DNA of 64,000 nucleotides from Amycolatopsis acidiphila (GTDB lineage: Bacteria; Actinomycetota; Actinomycetes; Mycobacteriales; Pseudonocardiaceae). Positions 17,633-26,176 of this stretch are shown here, in pieces. Under the pieces are notes generated by a model. It did no database searches, had not been told where the DNA came from, and saw nothing but the letters and a program-made list of their open reading frames with translations. The position numbers and the translations under genes are program-made. Numbering within the stretch: position 1 is the first letter of the stretch; each line of letters starts with the position of its first letter. The stretch covers positions 2,356,001-2,420,000 of the forward strand of contig NZ_CP090063.1 in assembly GCF_021391495.1 (NCBI RefSeq). The letters are read 5' to 3'.

Positions 17633-19011
17633 CGTCCGAGCTCCACGTTCTCCAGGATGCCGAGCGCATCGGGCACCAGCACCGCGACCGAGTAGTACAC
17701 ACTGACCAAATAGGACAGCATCGCCTTTTCGCTGAGCCCCATGTACCGCACGTTGAGGCTCGGTTCGATCTCGTCGGGCAGCCCGCTCTGCCGCAGCCCG
17801 ATCACGCCCTGCTTCTGCTCGCCGACCCGCATCGCGAGGATCGACGTCGTGTTCCCCGCCGACACCGGGAACTTCGGCGACGGCAGGATCGGCACACCCC
17901 GCCACGACGTCAGTTGTGTCCCGTCCACGCCGACGCTCTGCTGCAGCACGCCGCGGCGGCTGCACTCCCGGCCGAACGCGGCGATCGCGCGGGGATGGGC
18001 GAGGAAGAACGCCGTGTTCCGGCGCCGGGACAGCAGCTCGTCCAGGTCGTCGGGGGTCGGTGGCCCGCCCCGGTTCTGGATCCGCTGGCGGTGCTCGGCG
18101 TTGTGCAGCAGGCCGAACTCCGGGTTGGTCAGCAGTTCCTGCTCCTGCCGTTCCCGCAGCGCCTCGACCGTGAGGCGCAGCTGCTGCTCGACCTGGTTCA
18201 TGGGCTTGTTGAACAGGTCCGCGACGCGGGAGTGCACGCGCAGCACGGTCTGCGCGACGCTCAGCTCGTACTCCCGCGGCGCCAGGTCGTAGTCGACGAA
18301 GGTGCCCGGCAGCTCCGGCTCCCCGCGGTGCCCCGACGCGAGCGTGATCTCGGCTTCCCCGTGCTTGTTCTGCGGCAGCGCGGCCCGGGCGCGCAGCCGC
18401 GTCACGTGCTCGCGCAGGGAGTGCGAGGTCTCCAGCAGCTGCCGGAGATCGTCGCGCCGGAGCACCAGCACCGTCACCGGCGTGAGCGCCCGCGCCGAAT
18501 GCCGCCAGGACCCGGCTGTCCCGGCGAGCAGCTCCTGCCCGAGGAACTCGCCGTCGGCGAGTACGCCGAGGGAGGTGGTGTCGCCGTACTGCCCGGTGCC
18601 GTTCCTGGCGACCTTGCCGTGCGCGATCAGGAACCCTTCCTCGACGGGCTGTCCCGCCTCGGTGACCGGGTCACCGGGCCGGTACTCGCGTTGCACGAGC
18701 CGCCCGGCGAGCGCGGCGAGCACCTCCGGCTCGCCGAACCCGCGCAGGATCGGCAGCTCGCCGAGGCTCTGCGGGACCACCCGGACTTCGCCGCCGGTGC
18801 TGTAGCACGCCGCCCGCCCCTCGCCGACGGCATGCGTGAGCCGCCGGTTGACCCGGTATGTGCCCGCCGCGGTGTCGACCCAGGGCAGCATGCGCAGCAG
18901 CCACCGCGAGCTGATGCCACGCATCTGGGGGACGGACTTGGTCGTGGTGGCCAGCTGCCGCGCCGCCGTGGTGCCCAGCGACAGCCTGGCTTCCGCCTCG
19001 AACGTCGTCAC
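17629..19011 (-). CDS. Family 2B encapsulin shell protein A
   Basis: This 460-aa protein has an HK97-type encapsulin fold split by a cyclic-nucleotide-binding-like domain. N-terminal: [19 protein letters not shown] and [15 protein letters not shown]. Residues about 70-200 form the inserted CNB domain ([27 protein letters not shown]). The rest is shell core ([51 protein letters not shown]). Family 2B shells enclose terpene cyclases or polyprenyl transferases. In the CNB cassette (FLGQELLAG...WRHSARA) the positions of the ligand-binding Glu and Arg of CRP hold Gln and Trp, so ordinary cAMP binding is doubtful. GTG 19011 is 2 nt past the upstream stop. Confidence 0.9.
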   Translation of the reverse strand: MTTFEAEARLSLGTTAARQLATTTKSVPQMRGISSRWLLRMLPWVDTAAGTYRVNRRLTHAVGEGRAACYSTGGEVRVVPQSLGELPILRGFGEPEVLAALAGRLVQREYRPGDPVTEAGQPVEEGFLIAHGKVARNGTGQYGDTTSLGVLADGEFLGQELLAGTAGSWRHSARALTPVTVLVLRRDDLRQLLETSHSLREHVTRLRARAALPQNKHGEAEITLASGHRGEPELPGTFVDYDLAPREYELSVAQTVLRVHSRVADLFNKPMNQVEQQLRLTVEALRERQEQELLTNPEFGLLHNAEHRQRIQNRGGPPTPDDLDELLSRRRNTAFFLAHPRAIAAFGRECSRRGVLQQSVGVDGTQLTSWRGVPILPSPKFPVSAGNTTSILAMRVGEQKQGVIGLRQSGLPDEIEPSLNVRYMGLSEKAMLSYLVSVYYSVAVLVPDALGILENVELGR

Positions 19012-19013
19012 GA

Positions 19014-20423
19014 CTAGCGCCCGACTTCGACGTTCTCCAGGATCCCCAGGGCATCGGGGACGAGAACGGCCGCCGAGTAGTACGCCGTGACCAGGTAGGA
19101 GATGATCGCCTTCTCGTTGATGCCCATGAACCGCACCGAAAGGCCCGGCTCGAACTCGTCCGGCAGGCCCGTCTGGTGCAGGCCGACCACACCCTGGTTC
19201 TTCTCGCCGGCCCGCATCAGGATGATCGAGCTGGTGCGGGTCTCGCTGACGCCGATCTTGTTGCACGGCAGGATCGGCACACCCCGCCACGACGGTACCC
19301 TCTGCCCGAGGAAGTCCGCATTGGACGGATAGACGCCACGCGCGGAGCACTCGCGGCCGAACGCCGCGATGGCCCGGGGATGGGCGAGGAACACCGTCGG
19401 CTCCTTCCACACCGTCGCCAGCAGCTCGTCCAGGTCGTCCGGCGTGGGCGGCCCGGTGCGGGTGTGGATGCGCTGCTGCACATCGGCGTTGTTGAGCAGT
19501 CCGAAGCCGGTGTTGTTGACCAGCTCGTACTCCTGGCGCTCGCGCAGCGCCTCGACGGTGAGCCGCAACTGCTGCTCGACCTGGTTCATCGGCTTGTTGT
19601 AGAGGTCCGCGACGCGGGAGTGCACGCGCAGCACGGTCTGCGCGACGCTCAGCTCGTACTCCCGCGGCGAGAGCTCGTAGTCGACGAAGGTGCCGGGCAG
19701 GTCGGGCTCGCCGTCGTGGCCCGAAGACAGGTCGATGTTCGCCTCGCCGTGTTCGTTCTGCGAAGCGAGCCGGCCGGCGCGGAACTTCGCGACCTGCTCC
19801 TGCAGCGCCTCCGAGGAGTTGTACGCCTCGTCGAACGCGCGCTGGGGGAGCACGAGCACGGTGCACGGCGTGACCGCCTTGACCGTGTACTCCCAGATGT
19901 CCTCGGGATCGGCGAGCGTCTTGTCGCCGAAGTGGTCGCCGTTCGCGAGCACGCCGAGGGTCGTCTCCTCGCCGTACTGCCCGGGGCCGATCTTGCTGAC
20001 CTTGCCGTGCGCGATCAGGAAAGCCTGGTCCGACGTGTGCCCGAACTCGACGATCACGTCGCCCGTTTCGTAGCTGCGCTGCTCGAACCGCTCGGCCAGC
20101 GCCGCGAGCACGCCCTGGTCGTCGAAGCCGCGCAGCAGCGGCAGTTCGGCGAGCTCGGCCGGGATCACGCGGACCTCGGTGCCGGTGCTGATGAAGGTGA
20201 CGCGGCCGTCGCCGACGGTGTAGCTCATGCGGCGGTTGACCCGGTACGTGCCGCCGTCGGCCTGGACCCACGGCAGCACGCGCAGCAGCCACCGTGAGGT
20301 GATGGACTGCATCTGGGGGACGGACTTGGTCGTGGTCGCCAGTTGCCGCGCCGCCGCGGGGCTCAGGCTCTGGCGCCCGGCGCCGTCCTCGACGCTCGGC
20401 TCGGCGGAATCGGTCACAGTCAC
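19014..20423 (-). CDS. Family 2B encapsulin shell protein B
   Basis: A second shell protein of 469 aa, clearly paralogous to the one downstream (identical stretches such as [20 protein letters not shown] and [14 protein letters not shown]), with the same order of N-arm, CNB insertion ([31 protein letters not shown]) and HK97 core. Its CNB cassette ([20 protein letters not shown]) also lacks the canonical Glu/Arg pair. It differs at the N terminus by an extra acidic tail ([13 protein letters not shown]). Two shell genes suggest a mixed two-component capsid. I prefer GTG 20423 because AGGTGG sits about 8 nt upstream; GTG 20435 overlaps that site. It is the first gene of the operon. Confidence 0.9.
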   Translation of the reverse strand: MTVTDSAEPSVEDGAGRQSLSPAAARQLATTTKSVPQMQSITSRWLLRVLPWVQADGGTYRVNRRMSYTVGDGRVTFISTGTEVRVIPAELAELPLLRGFDDQGVLAALAERFEQRSYETGDVIVEFGHTSDQAFLIAHGKVSKIGPGQYGEETTLGVLANGDHFGDKTLADPEDIWEYTVKAVTPCTVLVLPQRAFDEAYNSSEALQEQVAKFRAGRLASQNEHGEANIDLSSGHDGEPDLPGTFVDYELSPREYELSVAQTVLRVHSRVADLYNKPMNQVEQQLRLTVEALRERQEYELVNNTGFGLLNNADVQQRIHTRTGPPTPDDLDELLATVWKEPTVFLAHPRAIAAFGRECSARGVYPSNADFLGQRVPSWRGVPILPCNKIGVSETRTSSIILMRAGEKNQGVVGLHQTGLPDEFEPGLSVRFMGINEKAIISYLVTAYYSAAVLVPDALGILENVEVGR

Positions 20424-21078
20424 GGCAAATACCACCTATCGTCATGCATTGGGGAATCAGTGATTTCGTGTTTCCGCGAGAAATTCAGACTGCCCAATTC
20501 AGCGGGCGAAATCGACGTTAGCACCAGCCGCCGGGGTCGTACAGTCACTCGACAGCGTGCCCCTGCCGGAATCGGGCTCCCCGGGCTTCGTGAATTTCGG
20601 CATCCGGGTGAGCGGGCCGACCGACAGTAGTTTCCGGATAAAACACTCACCTGGACCGAGCAGCCGTGTCGGGCACGAAGGAGTGAGCCCGGCGGGATCC
20701 GCTGCCGCTGTTGGGCCGAACGGTGGTAAACCGGCCGCAGCACGCGGCCAAGTGTCCCCCGTTTCGGCCAATGATCGACTGTTTTTCCCTGCGGTGCAAC
20801 GACTTTTCGCTGGACATGCCGGGTGTTGGGGGTCTCGTGACAGTTCGTGACCGTGCGGACACGGTTGTACCAATGCGGCCGCCGGTGCGGGTCATCGACG
20901 GCGCCGTTGTCCCGGAAAAAAAGTGCTCTCTCCGTTTTCGCCTGCTCCGGTCAAGCGAGTTCGGCACTTGCGCGTGCTGCCGCTCGAATGAAAACAATTG
21001 ATCGATCTTGCCGGAGCATCCCGGCCGTGATTACGTGAACTCCGGTGAAATTGTCTCCGCTTCGGAACGGGAACCCGC
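20424..21078. other. Intergenic region upstream of the encapsulin operon
   Basis: This 655-bp stretch separates the divergent encapsulin operon and DUF4239 gene and is less GC-rich than its surroundings. A perfect 11-bp dyad AATCAGTGATT lies at 20455-20465, 32 bp before the encapsulin start, and could be an operator. Open frames here lack coding bias or homology, so I call none. Both promoters must lie here, but no clear -35/-10 pair was found. Confidence 0.5.
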
Positions 21079-21843
21079 ATGAACGTGTACGTGACCGGTC
21101 TGCTCTGGGTGGCCGGCTCGATGATCGTCGGCGCCCTGATCGCCTATCTCGTGCGCCGCTACGGTCTCGACGAGGGCCGTCCGGACAACAACGACGCGGC
21201 GGGCCAGGCGTTCACGATCGTCGGCGGGCTGCACGCGGTCGTGGTCGCGTTCGTGCTGATCTCGTTGTTCGACGCGGCGAGCACGGTGCGGGACGGGTCG
21301 TACCAGGAGACGCAGGCACTGGTGTCCGCGACCTGGGCCGCGGACGCACTGCCCGAGCCGGCGCACACGCAGGTGCCCGAGCTCGCGCGGCAGTACGCCC
21401 GGACCGTGGTGCAGCAGGAGTGGCCGCGGCTGCAGAACGGGGGGATGCCGGGGGAGGAGGGCTGGACGCTGGTCAACCGCATGCGCGCGTCGCTCGACGC
21501 GACCGACCTGCCCGACGACGACTGGCTGGTCGACCAGAAGACCGATGCGGCGAGTGACCTGACGGACGTCTACGAGCAGCGCCAGGCACGGTTGAACGCG
21601 GTGCGGGACAACGGCGTCGGCGTCGTGCTGTGGTTCGTGCTGGTCGTCGGGAGCGTGATCTTCGTGCTGCTGCCGAACCTGTTCGGCGGGACGAGACAGG
21701 CCACCCACATCATCATCGTGTCGACACTGGCCGCGACGACGACATTGCTGCTGTACGCGATCTTCCAGATGCAGAACCCGTTCGCGGGCGGGGCGAAGGT
21801 CGGTCCCGAAGCGTTCAGCCAGGCGATCGCACGGCTGAGCTGA
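21079..21843 (+). CDS. DUF4239 (bestrophin-like) membrane protein
   Basis: The 254-aa protein has two N-terminal hydrophobic segments (YVTGLLWVAGSMIVGALIAY and GGLHAVVVAFVLISLFD), a soluble middle part and two C-terminal transmembrane helices (VVLWFVLVVGSVIFVLLP, then ATTTLLLYAIF). This is the DUF4239 pattern. The GQAFTIVGGLHAV segment is characteristic. Function is unknown; an ion-channel role has been suggested from the fold. Its TGA overlaps the ATG of the following secreted protein gene. Confidence 0.8.
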   Translation: MNVYVTGLLWVAGSMIVGALIAYLVRRYGLDEGRPDNNDAAGQAFTIVGGLHAVVVAFVLISLFDAASTVRDGSYQETQALVSATWAADALPEPAHTQVPELARQYARTVVQQEWPRLQNGGMPGEEGWTLVNRMRASLDATDLPDDDWLVDQKTDAASDLTDVYEQRQARLNAVRDNGVGVVLWFVLVVGSVIFVLLPNLFGGTRQATHIIIVSTLAATTTLLLYAIFQMQNPFAGGAKVGPEAFSQAIARLS

Positions 21844-22932
21844 TGCGCTGGTTCGGGGTGCTCGCGGTGGCGGCCCTGATCGCGCTGACGGCCGGTGTCC
21901 CGCGGGCCGTGGCGGCGAGTGCGAGCTGCGTCGCGATCCGGGTGCGGGACACCGGCCGGCTGTCCACGGTGTCCCGCACCGAGTACCCGGCGCTGGCGAC
22001 GACGACGCTGGGCCAGATCCCGTACCGGCTGAACGCGCTCGGGTACCTGCGGTCGCGGGACCTGGCGTACGGGCTGACCGACGGGGGCCGGGTGGTGACA
22101 CTGGACCGGCGCGGGCGGACGTCGGACCTGGGGTTCCCGGCGGGGAAGCGGCTCGACGACATGACGTCCGGAGCGATCAACGGGAACACCTGGTACGTCA
22201 AGGGAAAAGGTTTTCTGTACAAAGTGGACGTCCAATCGGGACTGGTGTCCGTGCGCGGCTCGGTGCTGCTGTACCCGTGGCTGCTGGCAGCGGAGGTCGA
22301 CGACTTCGCGTTCGACCCGGCGGACGGGCTGCTCTACGGGGTCGCGTCGACCGGTGTCGTGGTGAGCATCGACCCGAGTTCCGGGCTCGCCCAGCCACTG
22401 CCCGGCGAGCCCCTGCCGAAGGCGACGGCGTACGGCTCGGTGGTGCTCGCCCCGGACGGCACCCTGTACGTGACGGCCAACGTCGCGGGAGGGCGGAGCC
22501 GGGAGTACCGGGTGACCCGGCGCGGCGGGTGGGCCGAGCTGGGCACCGGCCCGGTGGCGTCCGCCACCGACGCGGCGGGCTGTCTCGCGCCGCTGCCTCC
22601 CGCGTCGCCGCCGCCCAGTCCTTCGCCGACCCCGACTCCGCCCCCTCCGCCGCCCTCACCGCCGCCCTCACCGGTGCCGCCGCCCCCGGCCGTTCCCGCT
22701 CCACCGGCTCCACCGGCGCCGCCGGCCCCGGCCGTGGTCCCGGCCCCGCGCCCGCTGCCGCCACGCCCGACGGTCCGGCCCGCGCCGCGCCGCACGCCCC
22801 CGCCGACGAAGAAAGCCCGCGCCGCCCGCTGCGGACCCCTTGGCAGCGACGAAGGTCAAACGCGACTGGGCGCTGACCGCGCTGATCCTCATCCTGGGCG
22901 GCAGCATCGTGGCGCGGCGCATCACCCGCTGA
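21843..22932 (+). pseudogene. Secreted beta-propeller-like protein with Pro-rich stalk, frameshifted before its anchor
   Basis: An N-terminal signal peptide (FGVLAVAALIALTAGVPRAVAA) precedes about 220 residues with repeated DxxxGxLYGV / PDGTLYVTAN units like a small beta-propeller, then a long Pro-rich stalk (about 22600-22810). In the main frame the protein runs on into non-coding-looking sequence to 23096. One frame over, from about 22820, lies KVKRDWALTALILILGG and RRITR, a good membrane anchor ending at 22932. One extra C near 22820 explains the shift. The true product is then a wall-spanning anchored protein of about 362 aa. Role unknown. Confidence 0.65.
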
Positions 22933-22972
22933 CGCGGGGCACACCGCCCGCTGACCGTCGACCTCGGCGTGC

Positions 22973-23359
22973 TCACCCGCCAAGCGCGCCCGCTGGGTTC
23001 GAGTCCGGATCGAGGTACGTGTCGTGCCCTTCGACGACCAGCGGCCCCTCGAAGGTCAGCACCTCGTTCACCAAGCCGCCCTTCTGGTTCCGGTAGTGGA
23101 TCACCACTGTCCGCACCCCGGCGTACACGCCCACCACCTCGAACCGCAGGTCCGGAATCCACCGCAGGCCCTCGGTCCAGTACGCGCGCAGCGCGGCCCT
23201 GCCGCGGATCACCCCGTCCGACCCGTCGAGCAGCTGCGCGGCGACCGGCGAGGTGAAGACGACGTCCTCGCCGAAATGCGCCAGCAGCGCGTCCAGGTCG
23301 TGCGCGTTCCACGCCTTGACCCAGCCCTCGGCGAACTCCCGCACGAACTCCCTGTCCAT
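22973..23359 (-). CDS. SnoaL-like / NTF2-fold protein
   Basis: A 128-aa cone-shaped alpha+beta barrel protein of the SnoaL/ketosteroid-isomerase-like superfamily: FAEGWVKAWNAHDLDALLAHF, a typical opening helix, then VIRGRAALRAYW and VVIHYRNQKGGLVNE. Members are small isomerases, hydrolases or binding proteins; the substrate is not predictable. The ATG overlaps the stop of the decayed GNAT gene upstream (TGATG), so the two once formed an operon. Confidence 0.78.
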   Translation of the reverse strand: MDREFVREFAEGWVKAWNAHDLDALLAHFGEDVVFTSPVAAQLLDGSDGVIRGRAALRAYWTEGLRWIPDLRFEVVGVYAGVRTVVIHYRNQKGGLVNEVLTFEGPLVVEGHDTYLDPDSNPAGALGG

Positions 23360-23738
23360 CACCGCAACCCCACACAATCCAGATCCCAAAACGGCGCCGA
23401 GTACGCCGGCGTCCCCGTCATCCATGGTTCGTACGACGGCAGGACGGCGACCTGGAACGCCGGCTCCGGGACACGCACCGAAGTCGCACGGAAACCGAGC
23501 GCGACAGCGCCATCGAACCCGCGCCGACCCTAGTACGCCGGCGCGCCTTCGAGGAACACCAATGGTGCCTGCCCCACGAGCCGGCGTCCAGCTCCGCCGC
23601 GAGCGAGACCGACCGCAGCGCGGCGGGCGCGGTCCGTAGTGCCGACGCGAGCACCGGGATGCGCGAGTCGGCGAATGCCCTTTCCTGCAGCAGCAGCACA
23701 ACCTCGTGGTCTGCGGCGGTTTCCGGCCGGATCTTCAC
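23359..23738 (-). pseudogene. GNAT acetyltransferase remnant
   Basis: GTG 23738 opens a GNAT-like N terminus (VKIRPETAADHEVVLLLQER, SRIPVLASALRTAP). After about 55 codons the frame changes, and the next recognisable part is the C-terminal APLVFLEGAPAY, directly followed by a TAG where homologues carry a second Tyr, then GRRGFDGAVALGF, VRVPEPAFQVAVLPSYEPW and DCVGLR up to 23359. Roughly 50 central codons, including the acetyl-CoA loop, are missing. A deletion, a frameshift and a nonsense codon together mean a true pseudogene. Its last bases overlap the SnoaL start. Confidence 0.75.
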
Positions 23739-23803
23739 CCCATCGAAGGTAGGCGCCCGACCGCCGTGGCGCGAGCGATTTGCCCGTCGTGCACACTGAA
23801 GGC

Positions 23804-24205
23804 ATGATCTTGCATCCGATCGGCTACGTCCGGTCCCCGAGGTCAACGCCGGTCGGCGACGACTGGGACTCCGTGACCTCGCTCGTCGAGCTGGACGGGG
23901 CCCGCTTCGGCGCCACCGCGTTGCGCGGGCTCGAGGAGTTCTCGCACGTCGAGATCGTGTACGTGTTCGAACCCCCCGCCGTCCCGCGCACCGCCTCCCA
24001 GGTCGGGATCTTCGCCCAGCGCGCGGGAAACCGGCCCAACCGCCTCGGCGTCACCCGCTGCCGGCTGCTCGGCATCGGTGACCTGACGATCAAGGTGCGC
24101 GGGCTGGACGCCGTGGACGGCAGCCCCGTTCTCGACATCAAGCCCTGCCTCGCCGACCGGCGCTACGAGCCCGTCCCGAGCGCGAAGACCGTCGTCGTCC
24201 GGTAG
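23804..24205 (+). CDS. TrmO/YaeB-family SAM-dependent methyltransferase
   Basis: The 133-aa protein has the compact TrmO (VirR/YaeB, UPF0066) fold: HPIGYVRSP at the start, VELDGARFGATALRGLEEFSHV, the conserved VGIFAQRAGNRPNRLGVTRC segment with RxxxRPNxLG, and VLDIKPCLA. TrmO methylates N6-threonylcarbamoyladenosine at position 37 of certain tRNAs; short actinobacterial members may have other targets. The last 43 bp overlap the convergent aldose epimerase gene. Confidence 0.82.
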   Translation: MILHPIGYVRSPRSTPVGDDWDSVTSLVELDGARFGATALRGLEEFSHVEIVYVFEPPAVPRTASQVGIFAQRAGNRPNRLGVTRCRLLGIGDLTIKVRGLDAVDGSPVLDIKPCLADRRYEPVPSAKTVVVR

Positions 24206-25335
24206 GTCTGCCCCGGGCGGAGCACGGTGCTCGGGAACGACGGGTGGTTGGGGGAGTCGGGGAAGTGCTGGGTCTCCAGCGCGAACCCGTAGCTCTGCCG
24301 GTAGGTCTTGCCGCTCGTGCCGACCAACGTGCCGTCGAGGAAGTTGCCCGAGTAGAACTGCAGGCCCGGCTGGCCGGTCAGCACCGTCAGCTGCCGTCCG
24401 CTCGCCGGGTCGGTGGCGTGCGCCGCGACCGACAGCGAACCGGAGTGGTTGAGCACCCAGTTGTGGTCGTAGCCCTGACCGGTGAGCAGCTGCGGGTCGT
24501 CGTCGTTCACCCGCGCTCCGATCGCCGTCGCCTTGCGGAAGTCGAACGCCGTACCCTGCACCGACGCGAGCTGCCCGGTCGGGATCTGCGTGCTGTCGGT
24601 CGGGGTGTACCGGTCGGCGTCGATCTGCAGCTTCTGGTCATAGACGTCGCCGGACGCCTCGCCCGCGAGGTTCCAGTACGTGTGGTTGGTCAGGTTCACC
24701 ACCGTCGGCTTGTCGGTGGTCGCCGTGTAGCCGATGCTCAGCCGGTTCTGACTGTCCAAAGTGTACGTCACGGTGGCGTGCAGGGTGCCGGGGTAGCCCT
24801 GGTCGCCGTCCGGGCTGGTGACACTCAGCCGCAGGCCGCCGGGGATCTCCGTGACGTCCCAGACCTTCTTGTCGAAGCCGGCGAGCCCGCCGTGCAGGCT
24901 GTTGCCGTTGTTGTTCACCGGCACGTGGTAGGTGTGACCGTCCAGGGTGAACGTGCCCTTGGCGATCCGGTTGGCGTAGCGGCCGACCAGGGCGCCGAAG
25001 TAGACTCCGCCCCCGGCTTCCGGGCTGTTCTTCGCGACGTAGTCCGCCAGCGTCGGGAAGCCGAGCACGACGTTAGCGGTGTGGCCGTGGCGGTCCGGGG
25101 CCTCGACGGTCTGGATGATCCCGCCGTAGCTGAGGATCCGGACCCGCATCCCGCGGCCGCTGTCGAGGGTGTAGCGGTAGACGGACGTGCCGCCCGCCTT
25201 GCCGAAGTACTCTTTGGTCACCGAAGGCGGCTTGGCGGCGGCGGCAGCAGCGGGGTTCACACCCGCGAAGCCTACCGCCGCCACGCCCGCCGCACCGGCA
25301 GCGAGCGCGGTGCGGCGCGAGAACCTGGTCCCCAT
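24163..25335 (-). CDS. Aldose 1-epimerase with Tat signal
   Basis: The 390-aa secreted galactose-mutarotase-like protein interconverts alpha and beta anomers of aldoses. Its N terminus has a twin-arginine motif (SRRTALAAGAAGVAAVGFAG) for Tat export. Catalytic elements are present: VNLTNHTYWNLAG (His), GYDHNWVLN (second His) and GFALETQHFPDSPNHPSFPS (general base Glu). It is the last gene of an operon with a ribose/galactose-type ABC importer, so it probably supplies the right anomer outside the cell. Confidence 0.9.
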   Translation of the reverse strand: MGTRFSRRTALAAGAAGVAAVGFAGVNPAAAAAAKPPSVTKEYFGKAGGTSVYRYTLDSGRGMRVRILSYGGIIQTVEAPDRHGHTANVVLGFPTLADYVAKNSPEAGGGVYFGALVGRYANRIAKGTFTLDGHTYHVPVNNNGNSLHGGLAGFDKKVWDVTEIPGGLRLSVTSPDGDQGYPGTLHATVTYTLDSQNRLSIGYTATTDKPTVVNLTNHTYWNLAGEASGDVYDQKLQIDADRYTPTDSTQIPTGQLASVQGTAFDFRKATAIGARVNDDDPQLLTGQGYDHNWVLNHSGSLSVAAHATDPASGRQLTVLTGQPGLQFYSGNFLDGTLVGTSGKTYRQSYGFALETQHFPDSPNHPSFPSTVLRPGQTYRTTTVFALGTGS

Positions 25336-25352
25336 TGACCCTCCCAGTGTCT

Positions 25353-26102
25353 TCAGGTGTTCACCCGGTATTCGGCGTGGACGAGCTCGAGCAGCTCGGC
25401 CACGGAGGTCTCCTTCGAAGCCTTGTCGAACGTGATCTCGCCGTGCTGCAACAGGTTCACCCGGTCGCAGACGTCGACCACCTGGCTGTAGTTGTGCGCG
25501 ATGAGGATGATCGCGATGTCGCCGCGCTGCTTGAGCTGGGCCAGCAGCCGCAGGATCAGCCCGCCCTCCTTGGCGCCCATCGCCGCGAGCGGCTCGTCGA
25601 GCAGCAGCAGCTTCGCGTTGTTCGAGTACACCGAGCGGGCCACGGCGATCGCCTGCCGCTGCCCACCCGAGAGCTGGCCGACCTCGGCGGTGACCGACGG
25701 GATGTTGATGCCGATCGCGTCGAGCGCCTCCCTGGCGCGCCGCTTCATCTCGCGGCGGCGCAGGAACGGCAGCGGCTTGTGCACCAGCTCCTTGTTCAGG
25801 TGCAGGTTCAGGTACACCGGCAGGTCGTTGACCATCGCGAGGTCCTGGAACACCGTCTCGATGCCCAGGCTCCGCGCGTGCGTCACCGACTTGAGCTGCA
25901 CCGGCTGCCCGTCGAACACCAGCCGGCCACCGTCGGGCTGGTGGTAGCCGGTCAGGATCTTGATCAGCGTGGACTTGCCGGCGCCGTTGTCGCCGATGAG
26001 CCCGAGGATCTCGCCCTTGCCGACCGACAGGTTGATGTCGGTCAGCGCCCGTACCGGCCCGAACCCCTTGCTGACGTGCTCGACGCGCATCACCTCGCTC
26101 AT
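25353..26102 (-). CDS. Sugar ABC transporter ATP-binding protein (single NBD)
   Basis: A 249-aa ATPase with Walker A GDNGAGKST, signature LSGGQRQAIAVARS, Walker B LLLLDEP and the D-loop. It resembles one half of RbsA/XylG-type ATPases and powers import through the adjacent RbsC-like permease. The ATG at 26102 lies in an ATGA overlap with a 25-codon micro-ORF that separates it from the permease gene; a 19-bp repeat surrounds both starts. Confidence 0.9.
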   Translation of the reverse strand: MSEVMRVEHVSKGFGPVRALTDINLSVGKGEILGLIGDNGAGKSTLIKILTGYHQPDGGRLVFDGQPVQLKSVTHARSLGIETVFQDLAMVNDLPVYLNLHLNKELVHKPLPFLRRREMKRRAREALDAIGINIPSVTAEVGQLSGGQRQAIAVARSVYSNNAKLLLLDEPLAAMGAKEGGLILRLLAQLKQRGDIAIILIAHNYSQVVDVCDRVNLLQHGEITFDKASKETSVAELLELVHAEYRVNT

Positions 26103-26176
26103 GACACCCTCCGTGTTCCGCGGGACACCCGCACCCGGTCGGCTGTCATGAGCGGGGCTTCGCCATCGTCGCTCAT
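26099..26176 (-). CDS. 25-codon coupling micro-ORF
   Basis: Between permease and ATPase genes an ATG at 26176 (overlapping the permease stop) opens a 25-residue frame (MSDDGEAPLMTADRVRVSRG start) that ends in an ATGA overlap with the ATPase ATG. The sequence around both junctions is a 19-bp direct repeat (26097-26115 and 26171-26189), so it looks like the product of a small tandem duplication that kept translational coupling rather than a functional peptide. Confidence 0.4.
   Translation of the reverse strand: MSDDGEAPLMTADRVRVSRGTRRVS

Noticed and set aside
17629..20423. CRP/FNR transcription factors
   Set aside because: The CNB part is inserted in an encapsulin fold and there is no helix-turn-helix after it.
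20499..21001. Possible small genes between the encapsulin and DUF4239 genes
   Set aside because: Frames on both strands lack third-position bias, ribosome sites and recognisable motifs.
22996..23011. GGTTCGAGTCC-like sequence resembling a tRNA T-arm
   Set aside because: It lies within the 3' end of the SnoaL gene and no acceptor stem or anticodon arm can be built around it.
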